Origin: Zingiber officinale
Taxonomy: Eukaryota; Streptophyta; Magnoliopsida; Zingiberales; Zingiberaceae
NCBI RefSeq assembly: GCF_018446385.1
Contig: NC_055989.1
Span: 137,233,004 to 137,297,003, forward strand
Direction of reading: 5' to 3'
DNA: 64,000 nucleotides
A model generated the notes under the pieces. It made no database searches and was not told the DNA's origin. It saw only the letters and a list, made by a program, of their open reading frames with translations. Both the position numbers and the translations under genes were made by a program. Position 1 is the first letter of the stretch. The number at the start of each line of letters is the position of its first letter. Positions 10,399 to 22,065 of this stretch are shown one piece after another.

Positions 10399-11674
10399 TG
10401 TTAGGATAGGTTGAGCTAGAGGGGGGGGTGAATGACTCACTTCTTTTGCTGACCAACTTTGTTTTGCACAGCGGAAATCTGAAGGCAATGCTAACACCGG
10501 TATTTACTTGGTATCCACCTCCTCAAGGAGGTGACTAATCCAAGGATCCACACCACTCACACTCTTTCACTATCGAAAACCCTCCTTCTCGGAATCACAC
10601 AGGGAGAAACCTTAACAGAAATACACCTCTCCCTTTTCTTCAAAATAAATATCACAAACGCTACAAAGAAGAAGTAGAGAAGGATTACAAGATTTAACCA
10701 GCTTCTTCTTTGCAGGTGAGATTTCAGTACGTAGTAGAGAGGAGCTTGAACCCTTTGCTTTGAATCTTTATCACTTGAGAGCTTTCAAAAGGCTTGGAGA
10801 GCAATGGAACAGTATATGTTTTGTTGTGTTTGTTTTCCCGTTTCTTTCCGTGCTTTATACGTTGAGAAAACTAGCCGTTTCTCACGCCGCCGTCGCCGTG
10901 GATCGATTGAGGTAATATTCCAATCGATTCACAACTATCCGTTGGAAGCCATCGCGTCAAGATCGACGGTGCAGATTCTTTCATTTGACTTGGATCGATT
11001 GGAGGCAGCGTTTGAATCGATTCAGCCGCTTGCTCATGAAATCGCAGCTGCTTGAATCGATCGGCTGATCGATTCGGAGTGATTCTGTGCTTCGCACAGA
11101 ATGTTCACGGATCGATCGGCCGATCGATTCAATCCCTTGAATCGATCGGCTGATCGATTCAGAACGATTCTGTGCTTCGCACAGAATGTTCACGGATCGA
11201 TCGGCCGATCGATTCAGTACCTTGAATCGATCGGCTGATCGATCCAGACGCATTCTGTGCTGCGCAGAACTTTACCAATCGATCAGCCAATCGATTGCCT
11301 TACCTTCAATCGATCGGCTGATCGATTCAGAGGCAATTTGCCGCACAGCCATGTCTGAATCGATTTTCCAGTCGTTCTCTGACAGTGAGCCTATCACACA
11401 CATAATCTTGTGACTTGCAGGAGCTTCTCTTGCCAAGAATCCGGTCCCCGACCTTCTTGGACTTCTCTTGCCTTGCATCTGGTCTTCTGATCTGCAAGAA
11501 CTCTTTTTGCCAAGAATCCAGTCCTCGACCTTCTTGGTCTTCTCTTGCATCTGGTCTTCTGACCTGCAAGAAACTCCTCCTGCAAACTCACAATGCATGT
11601 TAGTTCCACCGTATTAACCTAAACTTAAATAATTGTCAACACATTGAAACTTCCAGGGCATGATTGCACCAACA
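10399..11674 (-). repeat. 5' LTR of Copia element 1
   Basis: 1276 bp starting TGTTAGGATAGG and ending CACCAACA in plus orientation. The 3' portion (AATAATTGTC...CACCAACA) is shared with the LTRs of Copia element 2 (16648 and 22740). The centre contains the hairpin array at 11054-11330. A second short repeated phrase, about GCCAAGAATCC-GGTC(C), recurs at 11430-11570 and in the sister LTRs near 16360 and 16510. No matching 3' LTR is in the window. Confidence 0.85.
11054..11330. repeat. LTR hairpin array with 85-bp period
   Basis: GAATCGATC-GGCT-GATCGATTC (a 9-bp stem with a 4-base loop) begins at 11054, 11139 and 11224, exactly 85 bp apart, with a variant at 11307. Between them lies ATCGATCGGCCGATCGAT. 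A further hairpin ATTCTGTGC-TTC-GCACAGAAT sits at 11082-11102 and 11167-11187. Almost every base of the unit is therefore in a potential stem. Confidence 0.92.
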
Positions 11675-12340
11675 ATAGTTACAAACACGGTGGCGCAAGT
11701 GATCAGTGAAATTAGTTGTTATATGTTCTTCATAGGGATTATAAAATATATTGACTAGCGAGTGTTTGCGAAGCATAGGATTTGCAAAATGACGACAAGT
11801 CTCTTTTGTAAAGAACACTGAAGTTGCTTGATAGAAAGTCTACTTCAACTATGCGAAATGGGTAGATTATGACAATTTTGAGTTGTATAATGGCCAGAAG
11901 TAGTTAGATTTTCAATCAGGGAGACAAATTCAAGTCGGCCAGGGCACACTGTTGACGTTGCGCTCGGCCTTGCAACCTCACTATGAGGCCGCCGCTAAAC
12001 TGTCGCTCAGAGAGGAGAGGAAAGGAGAGAATTGAGCATACCTATGGGATGCATGTCGGTGTCAGAAATCGAAGAGAAGAGTAAAGGAGCGTGCCAGCGA
12101 TTAAAGACGAGGTCGATCAGAGAGGAGAGGAGGATTTTAAAGAGTTAGGAAGAAAAAAATGAAACAATACGTTTTTTTTAAAGAGTCAAGAAGATGTGGA
12201 TGTGCAGAACACTGTTTTTTTAAACAGTAAACCTAGTTTAAAAAATACGTTTAATATTTCGACATGAAACAATATAGAAAAAGATTGTTCATGATGAGAC
12301 ACTGTTTCCACGTTTTTTAATTGGTTTGTTTGTTTCACGT
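11675..12340. other. Unassigned sequence flanking Copia element 1
   Basis: No gene or element recognised. A GC-richer purine patch (GAGAGGAGAGGAAAGGAGAG near 12010) is the only notable composition. This is the original insertion flank of the element. Confidence 0.35.
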
Positions 12341-12344
12341 TGAA

Positions 12345-12640
12345 CACTAACGTCCCACGATCTTAGATCGATTAACAAAAGTTAATCGGGAAAAAAAAAA
12401 TCAATCCGTTAAAAATAAATTTAATCGATTGATAATTGACGTAGTCACTAGTTTAAAGTCGTTGATCGATTGAATTTTAATCTTAATCGATTGATTAAAA
12501 ATGTCAATCGATTAGTTGATCGATTCCAATCGAATCTAATTTATGTTCAAAATTTTAGACTCGATAATCGATTGCTCAACTAAAGTATTAGATTGAATCA
12601 TCATAATTTTATCTAAAATTAGGTTAAATAGTGATGGTTT
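12345..12640. repeat. ATCGATT-rich segment without regular period
   Basis: About ten copies of ATCGATT/AATCGAT occur in roughly 250 bp (for example AATCGATTGATTAAAAATG), but spacing is irregular. It may be a worn relative of the hairpin arrays found in the Copia LTRs nearby. Confidence 0.45.
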
Positions 12641-12789
12641 CCATCGTTTTTCGTATTATTCGTAGAAACATGAAAAACTAAAAAAAAAAGTCTATCATAG
12701 TTTTCTCTTACATGATTTTTAACGATCAAAAATTTATATCATACTAGGAAAATTTGATCTAGTATATAAACAATAAATCGACGAAAAAT

Positions 12790-13400
12790 TTAAACTTTTA
12801 TTGCCAATGAAAAATGACAAAATAGAACCTCGCTCTGAAACCAATTGATGGTTCTTGTAAAAAACATAAGCCGCATGGATTCTAAGAACCGTATAAGAAT
12901 TCGTATATAGAAAATACAAGAATATATGAGCATGGATCTTTGTTTCATTGAGAACATGACATAAGAAAATAAATACGTAAATATAATGACAAAGAATATT
13001 GAAGAGTCGTGTTTTTGTCCTTTAGCATCGTCTAGAAGATCCCGAAGAAAAATAAGCGGAAGCAAACGAGGAGGATCTTCCAAGGAGCTTAGGGGATGAT
13101 GACGTCGAAAAGTTTCTTGTCAATGAGAACAAGAAACTATGTCAAGATTATTCTTTAAACCCTTCGGGACCTCTCCTTATATAGGTAATTAATCTGTTAT
13201 TAGTCCATAGATGATAACATATCAAATTAAAGAATTCTACGCATTCAATCCACACCCAATTACCTAAAGCTCACTAAATATAAGTTAGATCATTTTAAAG
13301 GGTTCAGATCGTATTTACATGTGCAATTTACAAATAAGCTCACCTAATATGAATAATTATATCCAATAATATATTCTAAAACTAGGCCCAAGCTGAATAC
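12790..13400 (-). repeat. LTR end with primer-binding site, unassigned family (copy 1)
   Basis: On the minus strand it reads toward 'CAATTGGTTTCAGAGC' (about 12830-12848), a slightly mutated initiator-Met primer site. The segment is homologous, in inverted orientation, to about 25900-26530: both share a block on the pattern 'GATCTAACTTAT..TAGTG' and the leader end 'TTGGCAAT'. It is an LTR terminus without internal coding sequence. Confidence 0.6.
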
Positions 13401-13449
13401 ATTGGAAGAAAACCTATGACCTATAAAGGCCTATGGCATCCAAAGACGA

Positions 13450-14060
13450 CATAGAATCACAGTGATAACCTTTGCCTTGGCTGGGATGAAACAAGAGGCC
13501 TTTTCAATGGAATGGGAGGACTATCGTCAAGTCGGCTAGGCAGTCAAACCAATACCTACAGAGGGTGGGGTTCCGTTGCTTAGGGATGCGGCAGAGCTAT
13601 ATATTTTAGATCGCATGACACTCCTAGAGGCACAATATCATGAGTTTGAGGAGACGGTGGACACTCGGTTCGAGGAACTGAGTTTGGAGCAGCAGGACTT
13701 TAGGTCATCTTTTGAGCTTGAGATGTCTCAGCTCCACACTCACTATCAGCTACTCTCCGAGCAACAACTGATCTATGATCTAGTGCGATCCATGGCACTG
13801 GGGCAGCAACATCCTCCTCTAGTGGCGATGCTGGAGCTGGTGATGAGGATGTTGATGAGGGTGATGGAAATTGGTAGATGCTGACCGGACGATAACGCAT
13901 GTTGGTCTCCTTGTTTTTTTGGGCTACTCGTTGTATGAGTTGTCTTGTATATTGTGTTTCTTAGCTCACCATGCATTTGGTGATGGATATTGTAGACTTT
14001 TATGGTATGTTAAACTTGCGTGTGACTCGATTTATTATGTCAGATGCTTGTTTACTTCAT
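13450..14060 (+). pseudogene. C-terminal fragment of a retroelement accessory ORF
   Basis: The open stretch 13576-13884 gives a helical, Glu/Leu-rich segment, with 'HEFEETVDTRFEEL' followed by 'LEMSQLHTHYQLL'. The minus-strand remnant in Copia element 2 (17325-17618) has the matching pattern 'HEETINTHFEEL' ... 'MTEMHTEL'. So both come from the same accessory protein encoded downstream of pol in this Copia group. Here it is on the plus strand, detached from any pol, and joined abruptly at about 14062 to a piece of Copia A. Confidence 0.55.
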
Positions 14061-14061
14061 G

Positions 14062-14865
14062 AATGATTAATTTTTACATCAATACAATTCGACTGGATTA
14101 ATTGAAGTGGAGGCTTCACATCCAATGAATATGAACACAATTGCGATAAACATGCATAAAAAAATTGACTTTGCAAAAGAGAAAAACAATAGCAGAATTC
14201 TCAATATATAATTCTCAATATATTTGAGAAATATGCTCAAAAGTTTTTGGACGTGGTGGTAGCTTATGTCATCTTCATCTTGAAGTGGTGTCGCAGATCA
14301 AGCTTGGAGAATATGCTACCTCAAGCATAATAGATGGGAAGAAAGCCAAGCATCTCATGTTTAATGGTTTTTTTTTTTTTGGCTGTATTGCTTATGCACA
14401 TGTACCTCGCAAAAGAACCTAATTGGAGGATAAAAAGTTTCAAAGCTTATATTTATTATGTTCACCAAATTCAAAGCATGCAAGTGATTTAGATCCTAAT
14501 TTTCAAAAGTTACTATAAATAGAGATGTGAAATTCACCAAAGAAGACTCATATAATTGGCAAAACAAAGTCAAAGAAGATTTCAGGATGTTTGGGTTTGA
14601 AAACACATCGACCATTTGCCATCACCACCTCTGTCATCAACGCCGACAATTTAGTTGTTGAGTATTAATTTCATTGCACAAGACAATCCAATCCAAGTTC
14701 ACAGAAATTAAGAACACCTTAAGAATGCTATAATATAATAGATGAATTGCATCTTGTTTGTTTACTCTTTGATAGTAAACAGCTAAAAGTTAAAGATGCT
14801 TTACAAGATGAACAATGGAGCAAAGCGATGGATGAAGGGACTCTAGCAATCAAAAGAACAACACT
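14062..14865 (+). repeat. Second copy of Copia A internal segment
   Basis: This segment matches 418-1215 closely, including the homopolymer T run (about 735 and 14370) and the RT-start peptide 'DEQWSKAMDEGTLAI'. The match stops after CACTTG on both copies (1228 and 14863). It is a direct duplication of part of the integrase-to-RT linker region and encodes no intact protein. Confidence 0.85.
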
Positions 14866-15156
14866 TGAGTTGGAAGTCAAAGTCAACGGGTCAAACCTAC
14901 TTGGTCTATTATTGGATGAAACGCCCCCAACAGCTCAGTAGGATCAACTCCACCAATTAGACTGCCCTAATTAGCGAATCATCTCCATCGACCCAATCAC
15001 ACTGCTCAATCGATCAGCTCCACTGATCCGACTGCTTGGCTCGGTCGATTCAACTCTCTCAATTCAAGGCCTTGTTTGATCCGCTTAGCTACGCCAACTA
15101 GACATTTAGCTCCCTCCCTGCTCGACTCCATTTATCGAACGCTCCCACCTATAGGG
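14866..15156. other. Unassigned spacer before Copia element 2
   Basis: Short sequence with 'CAATCGATCAGCTCC' and similar phrases, perhaps a worn LTR scrap. No ORF or structural RNA seen. It forms the left flank of the LTR beginning at 15157. Confidence 0.3.
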
Positions 15157-16648
15157 TGTTAGGACCGATTGAGATAGGGGGGTGAATAGTTTGTTTCAAT
15201 TTTTCTTTATAGTAGATACTTGAAGATGAGAACACCACAATGCTAATAAGTTGATTTACTTGATCTCCACCTCTTAAAAGTGATTAATCCAAGGGCCTAT
15301 ACCAACAATCACATATTCCACTATGAATTCTCCTTCTCGAAACAATACCGAAGGTGGAGAAACCTTTTACAACAAGCTTCAAACTTCTCAGAAGAAAATA
15401 GCAACAAAGGAGAAAAAGAAAGAATAGATTACAAGTTTTTAGCTTGGTTCTCCTTCTCTTGATTGTTTGAAGATTGAAAGATGAAAGCCTGACACTGGGA
15501 GGAGCAAAGATAGCAATGGAACAATAACAGCCCCTTATGCCCTAATCCCTCTTTTTAAACTCTTCGGAATTGTATTGTTTCTCTACTTTTCTTTGCCATC
15601 AATCGATTATAAAACCAACTCAATCAATTATAGATAATCTGTCCGTTGAATGGTCACTGACTCCAAATCAATGGCTAAGATTATTCCATTTTGAATCCTA
15701 AACGATTGATGAGAGTCTCCAATCGATTTGCAAGGTTAATCAATTTGCACATCGATTACGCCCTCTTTTATCACGAACATAGCCCATCAATCGATTAGTT
15801 ATTCCTAATTAATTGGGTAATCAATTCGCAACCTGCTGTGTTCTTGAAGAAAACAGGTCAATCAATTGACTCAATTGATTGGGTAGTGCCCAATCGATTA
15901 GATGATCGATTTGGCAATTCTATGTGTTCTTGAAGAATGTCGGTCAATTGATTGGGTAGTGCCCAGTCGATGCACTCAATCCATTGGGTAGTGCACAATC
16001 GATTGGATGATTGATTCGGTAACCCTTTGTGTTCTCGAAGAAAGCTAGTCAATCGATTGCACCAATTGATTAGACATGCCTAATTAATTGGATGATCAAT
16101 TGGGAAGTCTTCTGTGTGCTCAAGTACCAATCGATTAGACTAATTGATTGGTACAAGCACATTTTCAATTGAATCGAGTTTGACTACCAATCGATTCAAC
16201 AAATCAATTGGTACAAGCACACTTTCAATCGAAACCAGTTACCTCGTGCTTGATGAACTTCCTATTCCCTAGACTTTGTATCTAGAGTTTCGTCATTTCC
16301 GGGTCTTTATCTATCTTAGCATCCGATCTTGCGATCTGCTCGAGCTCCAAGCTTTTGCCAAGAGTCCGGTCCTCGACTTTCTTAGACTTTTCTTTCTTAC
16401 ATCCAATCTTATGACATGCAAGGACTTCTTCTTGCAAAGAGTCTGGTCCTTGACCTTCTTGGACTTTTCTTATCTTGCATCCGGTCTTCCGACTTTTAAA
16501 GACTTCTTCTTACCAAGAATATAATCCTCGACCTTCTTAGACTTTTCTTGCCTTGTAAACTTGTAGCTCAAGTTAGATCCAATGTATTAACCTAAACTTA
16601 AATAATTATCAATCATTGAAATTTATCTAGTGCATGATTGCACTAATA
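15157..16648 (-). repeat. 3' LTR of Copia element 2
   Basis: 1492 bp from TGTTAGGACC to a decayed CACTAATA (originally CACCAACA). It shares start, end and the central ATCGATT repeat zone (about 15600-16230) with the LTR of element 1, but the hairpins are worn (for example CCAATCGATTAGATGATCGATTTGG). Confidence 0.8.
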
Positions 16649-16662
16649 ATCTTCATTTTTTG
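16649..16662 (-). promoter_or_regulatory. Polypurine tract of Copia element 2
   Basis: The minus strand reads AAAAAATGAAGAT directly before the LTR. Copia element 3 has AAAAAATGAGGAGAT in the same place, supporting the element boundaries and the kinship of the two. Confidence 0.65.
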
Positions 16663-17159
16663 ATGTTTGATAATCTATTTAAGTTTAGGCTAATTTTCAA
16701 CATGTCATAATATCAACAAAATGATATTAATACAATAGACATAAAGATTTGCAATATCAAAGTCATAATCAATAAGCATGAAACAAGCATGAACTTAAAT
16801 ATAATAATTTTTTCCCTTTGCCAATTAAATATCAAAATGACTCAAAAGAAATAGGGCATACCCCTATAAGTCATAAAAACAACTATATAACCAAGGAAGG
16901 GGTACTCCCTTTAAACCTATGGAACAATAGAGTACACCCTTATGTATCACGCAAGCAAACAAAAAACCAAACGACTAATGGGGTACAACCCCTACGACAC
17001 AAAATAAAAATAAACAAACAAGTTGGAGTACACCCTCACCAAAACATAAATCGATAAAATGACATATATAATATATTACACATAAATAGTAGCTACAATC
17101 CATTAACACATTTCATAGAAACAAAAAAAAATCAATAAAATAAGTGTTGACAACGTAGA

Positions 17160-18570
17160 TTAAAGAGGTACATACAATTTAATTATGTCAACACTAACCG
17201 GAGGATCAAGAACCACTAGAGGAGCAACAATCACTAGAGGAGGAGGTTGAGGAGGAGGATATCCTAACATCCAAAAGCGCACTAGACCAATCAAGGAAGT
17301 AACGCTAGTCTGAAGATCCATCTATCAACACCCAATAACAGCAAGTTCCGTGTGCATCTCAGTCATATCAAGGGCGCAATCCATGCACAACTCCTCAAAA
17401 TGTGTATTTATGGTCTCCTCATGCTCTAGTACGTGGAACCAAAGATCATCATCCTCACCATAAGCATCATGCTCCTCATTATCCCCCTGAGCTATAACAT
17501 TAGGATCTCTATCTACTAGAGTAACTGGTGTCTGCCTTGCACCAGGCGGGCATGGTCTAAGCCCCTCACATAACATACGACTATCAATCCATCGCAAGCA
17601 TCCTCTATGGGGTCTCAATGCTGGTCAAGGAAAAGGATCGAGCTAAAATTCTGGAATACATCTTTGCCATCGATCATTATCTATTGCGTGAAACATCGAC
17701 GTCGGACTTCAACCATTCAGTGATGATATGACCAAATGACATATGAATGGTTCCATGGATAGGTTTAGTAAAATGGATAATGCAATGAAACATATTCAAT
17801 GCTATATTGATGTTAAGAGTATTACGGAGGGCATAAAGCATGAAAAAATGGGAAGATCGAATGCAAGCTAACACCCGAGATACAATAGGTAGCAAGCAAT
17901 TGATAACAACCTTGAATAGAGCATTGTTCTGAACTAAAATTTCAAGAGTAGAAAAAGTGGTGATAGAAGCACTAGGACCATCAAGATAGGGTCACCCGTA
18001 AAAATGCCCATACATAGAGGCTATAGTGATATGCTCAAAAGGTGGAAGCAAAAGATCAAGCAGTGTAGGATAGAAAACAAAATCACTAAAGGAAGGACAA
18101 CACCCTAAAAACTCCTAAAAGATCTCAGGAGTGAAGTCGAGATTGTGTTTAGCAACGTAGGTGCGATATTACGTAGGAGACCGACTTGAATGTAAGTTAT
18201 TATAGAACTCCGACACTAATGCCTCATTAATGTTGTGTTCACGATAAACAACGGTCTCCAACTTGTAATATGCAATTAGCCTAATGATATTGTAACAATT
18301 TTGATGAAAGAATTGTTGGTCAACCAAACGAGCAGAGATAAGTTTGAAATTGTTCATGGCTAATGTATATTGAAAGGCAGCATTTGAAAAGCAAGAGTCT
18401 GTTGGTGGTGTAAGTCTAGATGAACCATCACCAAACTCATGTTGCTTTTGTTTTCCCCTAAAGAGAGATCAAATAAGCACCACCGGAGAGATGTCGAAAA
18501 CAAAGGACAGTGAGCGACGTCGACGATAAAAATTTTGGAGGGCTAGGACTCAGGAGAAAGTGGAAAAAAT
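17160..18570 (-). pseudogene. Accessory ORF remnant downstream of pol (Copia element 2)
   Basis: Three open stretches on the minus strand (18357-18169, 17895-17677, 17618-17325) fall in N- to C-terminal order of one protein. The first has a 'QQFFHQNCYNIIRLI...YREHNI...EFYNNLH' pattern, then 'TYVAKHNLDFTPE', like the domain catalogued as 'putative plant transposon protein' that often accompanies plant LTR elements. The last is the acidic Glu-rich end also seen at 13576-13884. Stops and frameshifts break it. Its function is unknown; an envelope-like role has been suggested for some such ORFs, but nothing here shows it. Family assignment is from memory of the pattern. Confidence 0.5.
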
Positions 18571-18599
18571 AAAGAATGAATTGATTACTTAGGGAACGA

Positions 18600-19045
18600 A
18601 TATTAAATCGAGCCTCCCAATCGATTGAGAAATTTCACCAATCGATTTAGGGAGATGATCAATTCTATTAAAAAAATCAACACCAATAGATTGAATTAAT
18701 TGATCATTGTGATCAATTCAGTGAGGCCTTGTGCACTTGATAAATTAATCACAATCGATTGGACCAATCAATTTGAGTAACTAAATCGATTACTACGCTT
18801 AAAAAAGAATTACTACCAATCGATTGGTAGATATTAATCAATTAACTTTTTTGAATGGGCCTAGTTTTGTGCCTATATAAAAGTATTTCTTAATCGATTT
18901 ACCAACATACCTAATAGATTGAATCGTCGAATAACTTGGCCCAAAGTTTGAAATCAATTGGCATAATTGACTCTGAGCCTTTCTGTGGCCAACCACAAAG
19001 TTTCCAATCAATTGATAACAGTTACCAATCGATTAGGATTACTGA
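18600..19045. repeat. Worn hairpin array in 3' region of Copia element 2
   Basis: Repeated AATCGATTG / CAATCGATT phrases (for example 18616-18630, 18753-18785, 18817-18845, 19000-19040), some with 'CTTTCTGTGG' spacing as in the element 1 array. It holds the same position downstream of pol as 4680-5015 but has lost exact periodicity. Confidence 0.65.
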
Positions 19046-19453
19046 TAAACTTGATTTTTGTCCCATGTCGTGCCAATTTCAAAGTTTAATGAGTTGTACA
19101 CATGTGTATGAGGTGTAGTTATGATATATATATGTGAAAATAAGTGTGTTTGAATGGTTGGTTATGGGTTTCTTCCGTTGAAATGTCTAATCACGATATT
19201 TGAACCAAATATACATTAATTGTGTATTGGTCTTCCAATGATTAGTCAAGTCAATGATTCATAAAAGATTTCAATCATTTTGCTCAAAGTAATACATTAT
19301 AATCAAGAGGATTGCCCCTAACATCTCACTCCCATCTAGACAAATTAAAACACAAACAATGTAAACCTATGTTCTTGTGATATGCATTTTGAAAGTAAAA
19401 TGAGTTTCAAAAAGTTCCATCCTTGAAGTGATCATGAAGGGTTTATTATTTAC

Positions 19454-22062
19454 TCAACAAGGCACATTCTCAATTCCCTTCGTAAAAATAAATTTAGTTT
19501 CGGAAAGTGATTTAGTAAAAATATCAGCTAAGTTGGATTTAAACTCAACATAACTAAGGACAATATCACCTCTAGCCATATGATCTAGAAAAAAATTGTG
19601 TTTTACCTCAATGTGCTTTGTCCTTGAATGATGAACTAGATTTTTGGTCAAATTTATTATGCTCACATTATCACAAAGGACTTGTACATTTTTGTAAATA
19701 AGTTTATATTCCTCTAAAATATGAGTCATCCACAATAATATGTGATACACTATCTCCTTTAGCGATACATTCGGCTTCGATTGTGGAGAGTGCAATATAA
19801 TATTATTTATAGCTTGACCAACTAACTAAAGAAGATCCTAAGAATTAACATCCACCACTAGTACTTTTTTATCCAATTTACACCAGTTATAATCAGAGTC
19901 GGAGTACCCCACAAGATTAAATGTTTTGGTTCTAGGATACTAAAGACCTACACTTAAAGTTTCCTTAAGATAACGAAGAATTTATTTTGACCATACATAA
20001 ATGTGACTCCTTGGCATAAGATTGATACATTGCACATATACTCATGGTAAACAAGATATTGGGTCAACTAGCCATGAGATAAAAATACTACCTATGGCAC
20101 TACAATACAACTTTGGATCAACTTTTCTACCTTCAAGATCATTATCTAACTTTGTGTTAGTGGCCATAGGACTAGATATTTCTTTGGTATTTCCATTCTA
20201 AATTTTTTGAAGATTTCTTTGACATATTTAGATTGATGAATGTATATTCATTCTTTTATTTGTTTAATTTGTAATCCTAGGCAAAATGTCAACTCACCAA
20301 CAAAACTCATTTCAAATTCACTTTTCATGTAATTTATGAACTCATTTAAATAATTTTTGTTTGTGGAACTACAAATAATATTATCTACATAAACTTGGGT
20401 CACAAAAATATCATCTTGACTATTTTTCAGAAATAAAGTAGGATGAATTTATCTTCTATGAAATCCTTTTGACACTAAAAATATTGACAATCGTTCATAC
20501 CAAGCATGAGTTGCTCGTTTTAGCTCATACAAGGTATTTTTAAGCTTATACACTTGGTTTGAAAAATATGAATTTTTAAACTCCGGTGGTTGCTCAACAT
20601 AGACTTCTCCCTTAATAAAATCATTTTAAAATGATAATTTCACATCCATTTGATACAACTTAAACCCTTTATGAGTGGCAAATGCTAACATCATCCTAAT
20701 GGACTTCAATCGAGCTACGAGTTCATAAGTTTCATCATAATCTAACCCTTCTACTTGATTAAAATCTCTAACTACTAACCTAGATTTGTTTCTCACAACC
20801 ACTCTTTTATCATCAAGTTTGTCCTAAAAAAATTATTTGTATCAATAATTGATTTTCTTCAAATCTAGGAACTAAATCCTAAACTTTACTTATCCCAAAT
20901 TGAGATAATTCATCTTGCATTGTTAAAATTCAATCTGGATCAAGTAAGACATTATCAATATTTTTTTGTTCAATTTGGGAGATTAATGCTATTTGACTTC
21001 CTTCATTTCAAAAGTATGATTTAGTTCTCACCCCTTATGTAATATCTCCCATTACTTGATCTAATGGATGATTAGCATTTGTCCTAGTAGATCTTGGTTC
21101 TCGAGTTGTGGTGATCACATGCTCAAGCGATGACTCTTCTATTCTTTCACTCTCACTCTTTTAGTTTTCTTCCCCATTATCATTTTCTCCATTTAATGTT
21201 AATTTTTCCAATTCAAATTATAGTTCAGCCTCTATTGTTTTAGTAGGATTTGAAGTTGGATTTTCTTCAAAAATAACATTTAGAGATTCTTCGACTATTT
21301 TAGATTTCTTATTGTAAACTCTATAGGCTTTGCTATGAGTAGAGTACCTTACAAAAATATCCTCATCCGCCTTAGCGGAGAATTTTCCTAAGTGATCTAT
21401 GGTGTTTAAAACTTTACATCCAAACACTTTAAGATGTTTAATTGTAGTTGGTTTTCCAAACCATACCTCTTGAGGTGTTTTGTCCAAAAATCTATATATT
21501 AAGGTATGATTTTGCACATAGCATTCCATATTTATTGCTTCGGCCCATAAGTAGCTGTGAAGTGAGTATTCATTCAACATACTCCTAGCCGCCTCTAGTA
21601 AGACTCTATTCTTTCTCTTAACAACTCTATTTTGTTGAGGTATCTTATGGGTAGAAAATTCATATTTATAAACATGTTGTGAGCAAAAATTGGCAAATCT
21701 TTCATTTTCAAATATATCTCAATGATCATTTCTTAATTGATTTATTTTCAGATTTTTCTTATTTTCTACTTTTGTAAAAGGCAATCAATATTTCTAAGGT
21801 ATGATCCTTATGTTTCAAGAAAAAAAACTCATGTGTATATAGTAAAATCATCTATCTCAACTAAGCAATATCTACTATCATTCAAGAAAACATGCTTACT
21901 ACTATCAAATAAATCCATGAGTAATAGTTTTAATGCGGTAGATGTAGTCAAAATAGTTTTACCTTTGTGGGTAGCTTTGATTTGCTTACTCATTTGCTAT
22001 ACATCACACAATTTATCTTTTTGAAACTTCAACTTTGGCAATCTTTGCACTAGCTCTTTCTT
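19454..22062 (-). pseudogene. Decayed Copia pol (integrase, RT, RNase H)
   Basis: It aligns along its length with pol of element 1. Longest open pieces: 21580-21218 (integrase C-terminal part, '[20 protein letters not shown]' through 'VFGCKV' and 'VEESLNVIFEEN') and 19795-19454 (RNase H end, '[11 protein letters not shown]' and '[10 protein letters not shown]'). Between them, RT is interrupted by many stops and frameshifts. The integrase N-terminus breaks off at about 22062, where LTR sequence begins, so protease and gag are absent. Confidence 0.85.
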
Positions 22063-22065
22063 TGA

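Larger units (their letters stand above)
4610..11674 (-). mobile_element. Copia element 1 (SIRE-like), 5' LTR present, 3' LTR missing
   Basis: In minus-strand order it holds a 5' LTR (11674 to 10399), a primer-binding site, gag, pol, about 570 bp of 3' non-coding DNA, and a hairpin array (5015 to 4680). The LTR edges in plus orientation are TGTTAGGATAGG and CACCAACA. No second LTR copy is found to the left, so the element is 3'-truncated near 4610. Long gag with an acidic/serine-rich C-terminal part, a long 3' region and kinship with element 2 fit the SIRE/Maximus group. Open reading frames suggest a recent insertion. Confidence 0.85.

Noticed and set aside
10981..11413. Similar repeat-derived ORFs on both strands within the Copia LTR
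   Set aside because: Same cause: the palindromic units are open in both directions. The LTR is non-coding.
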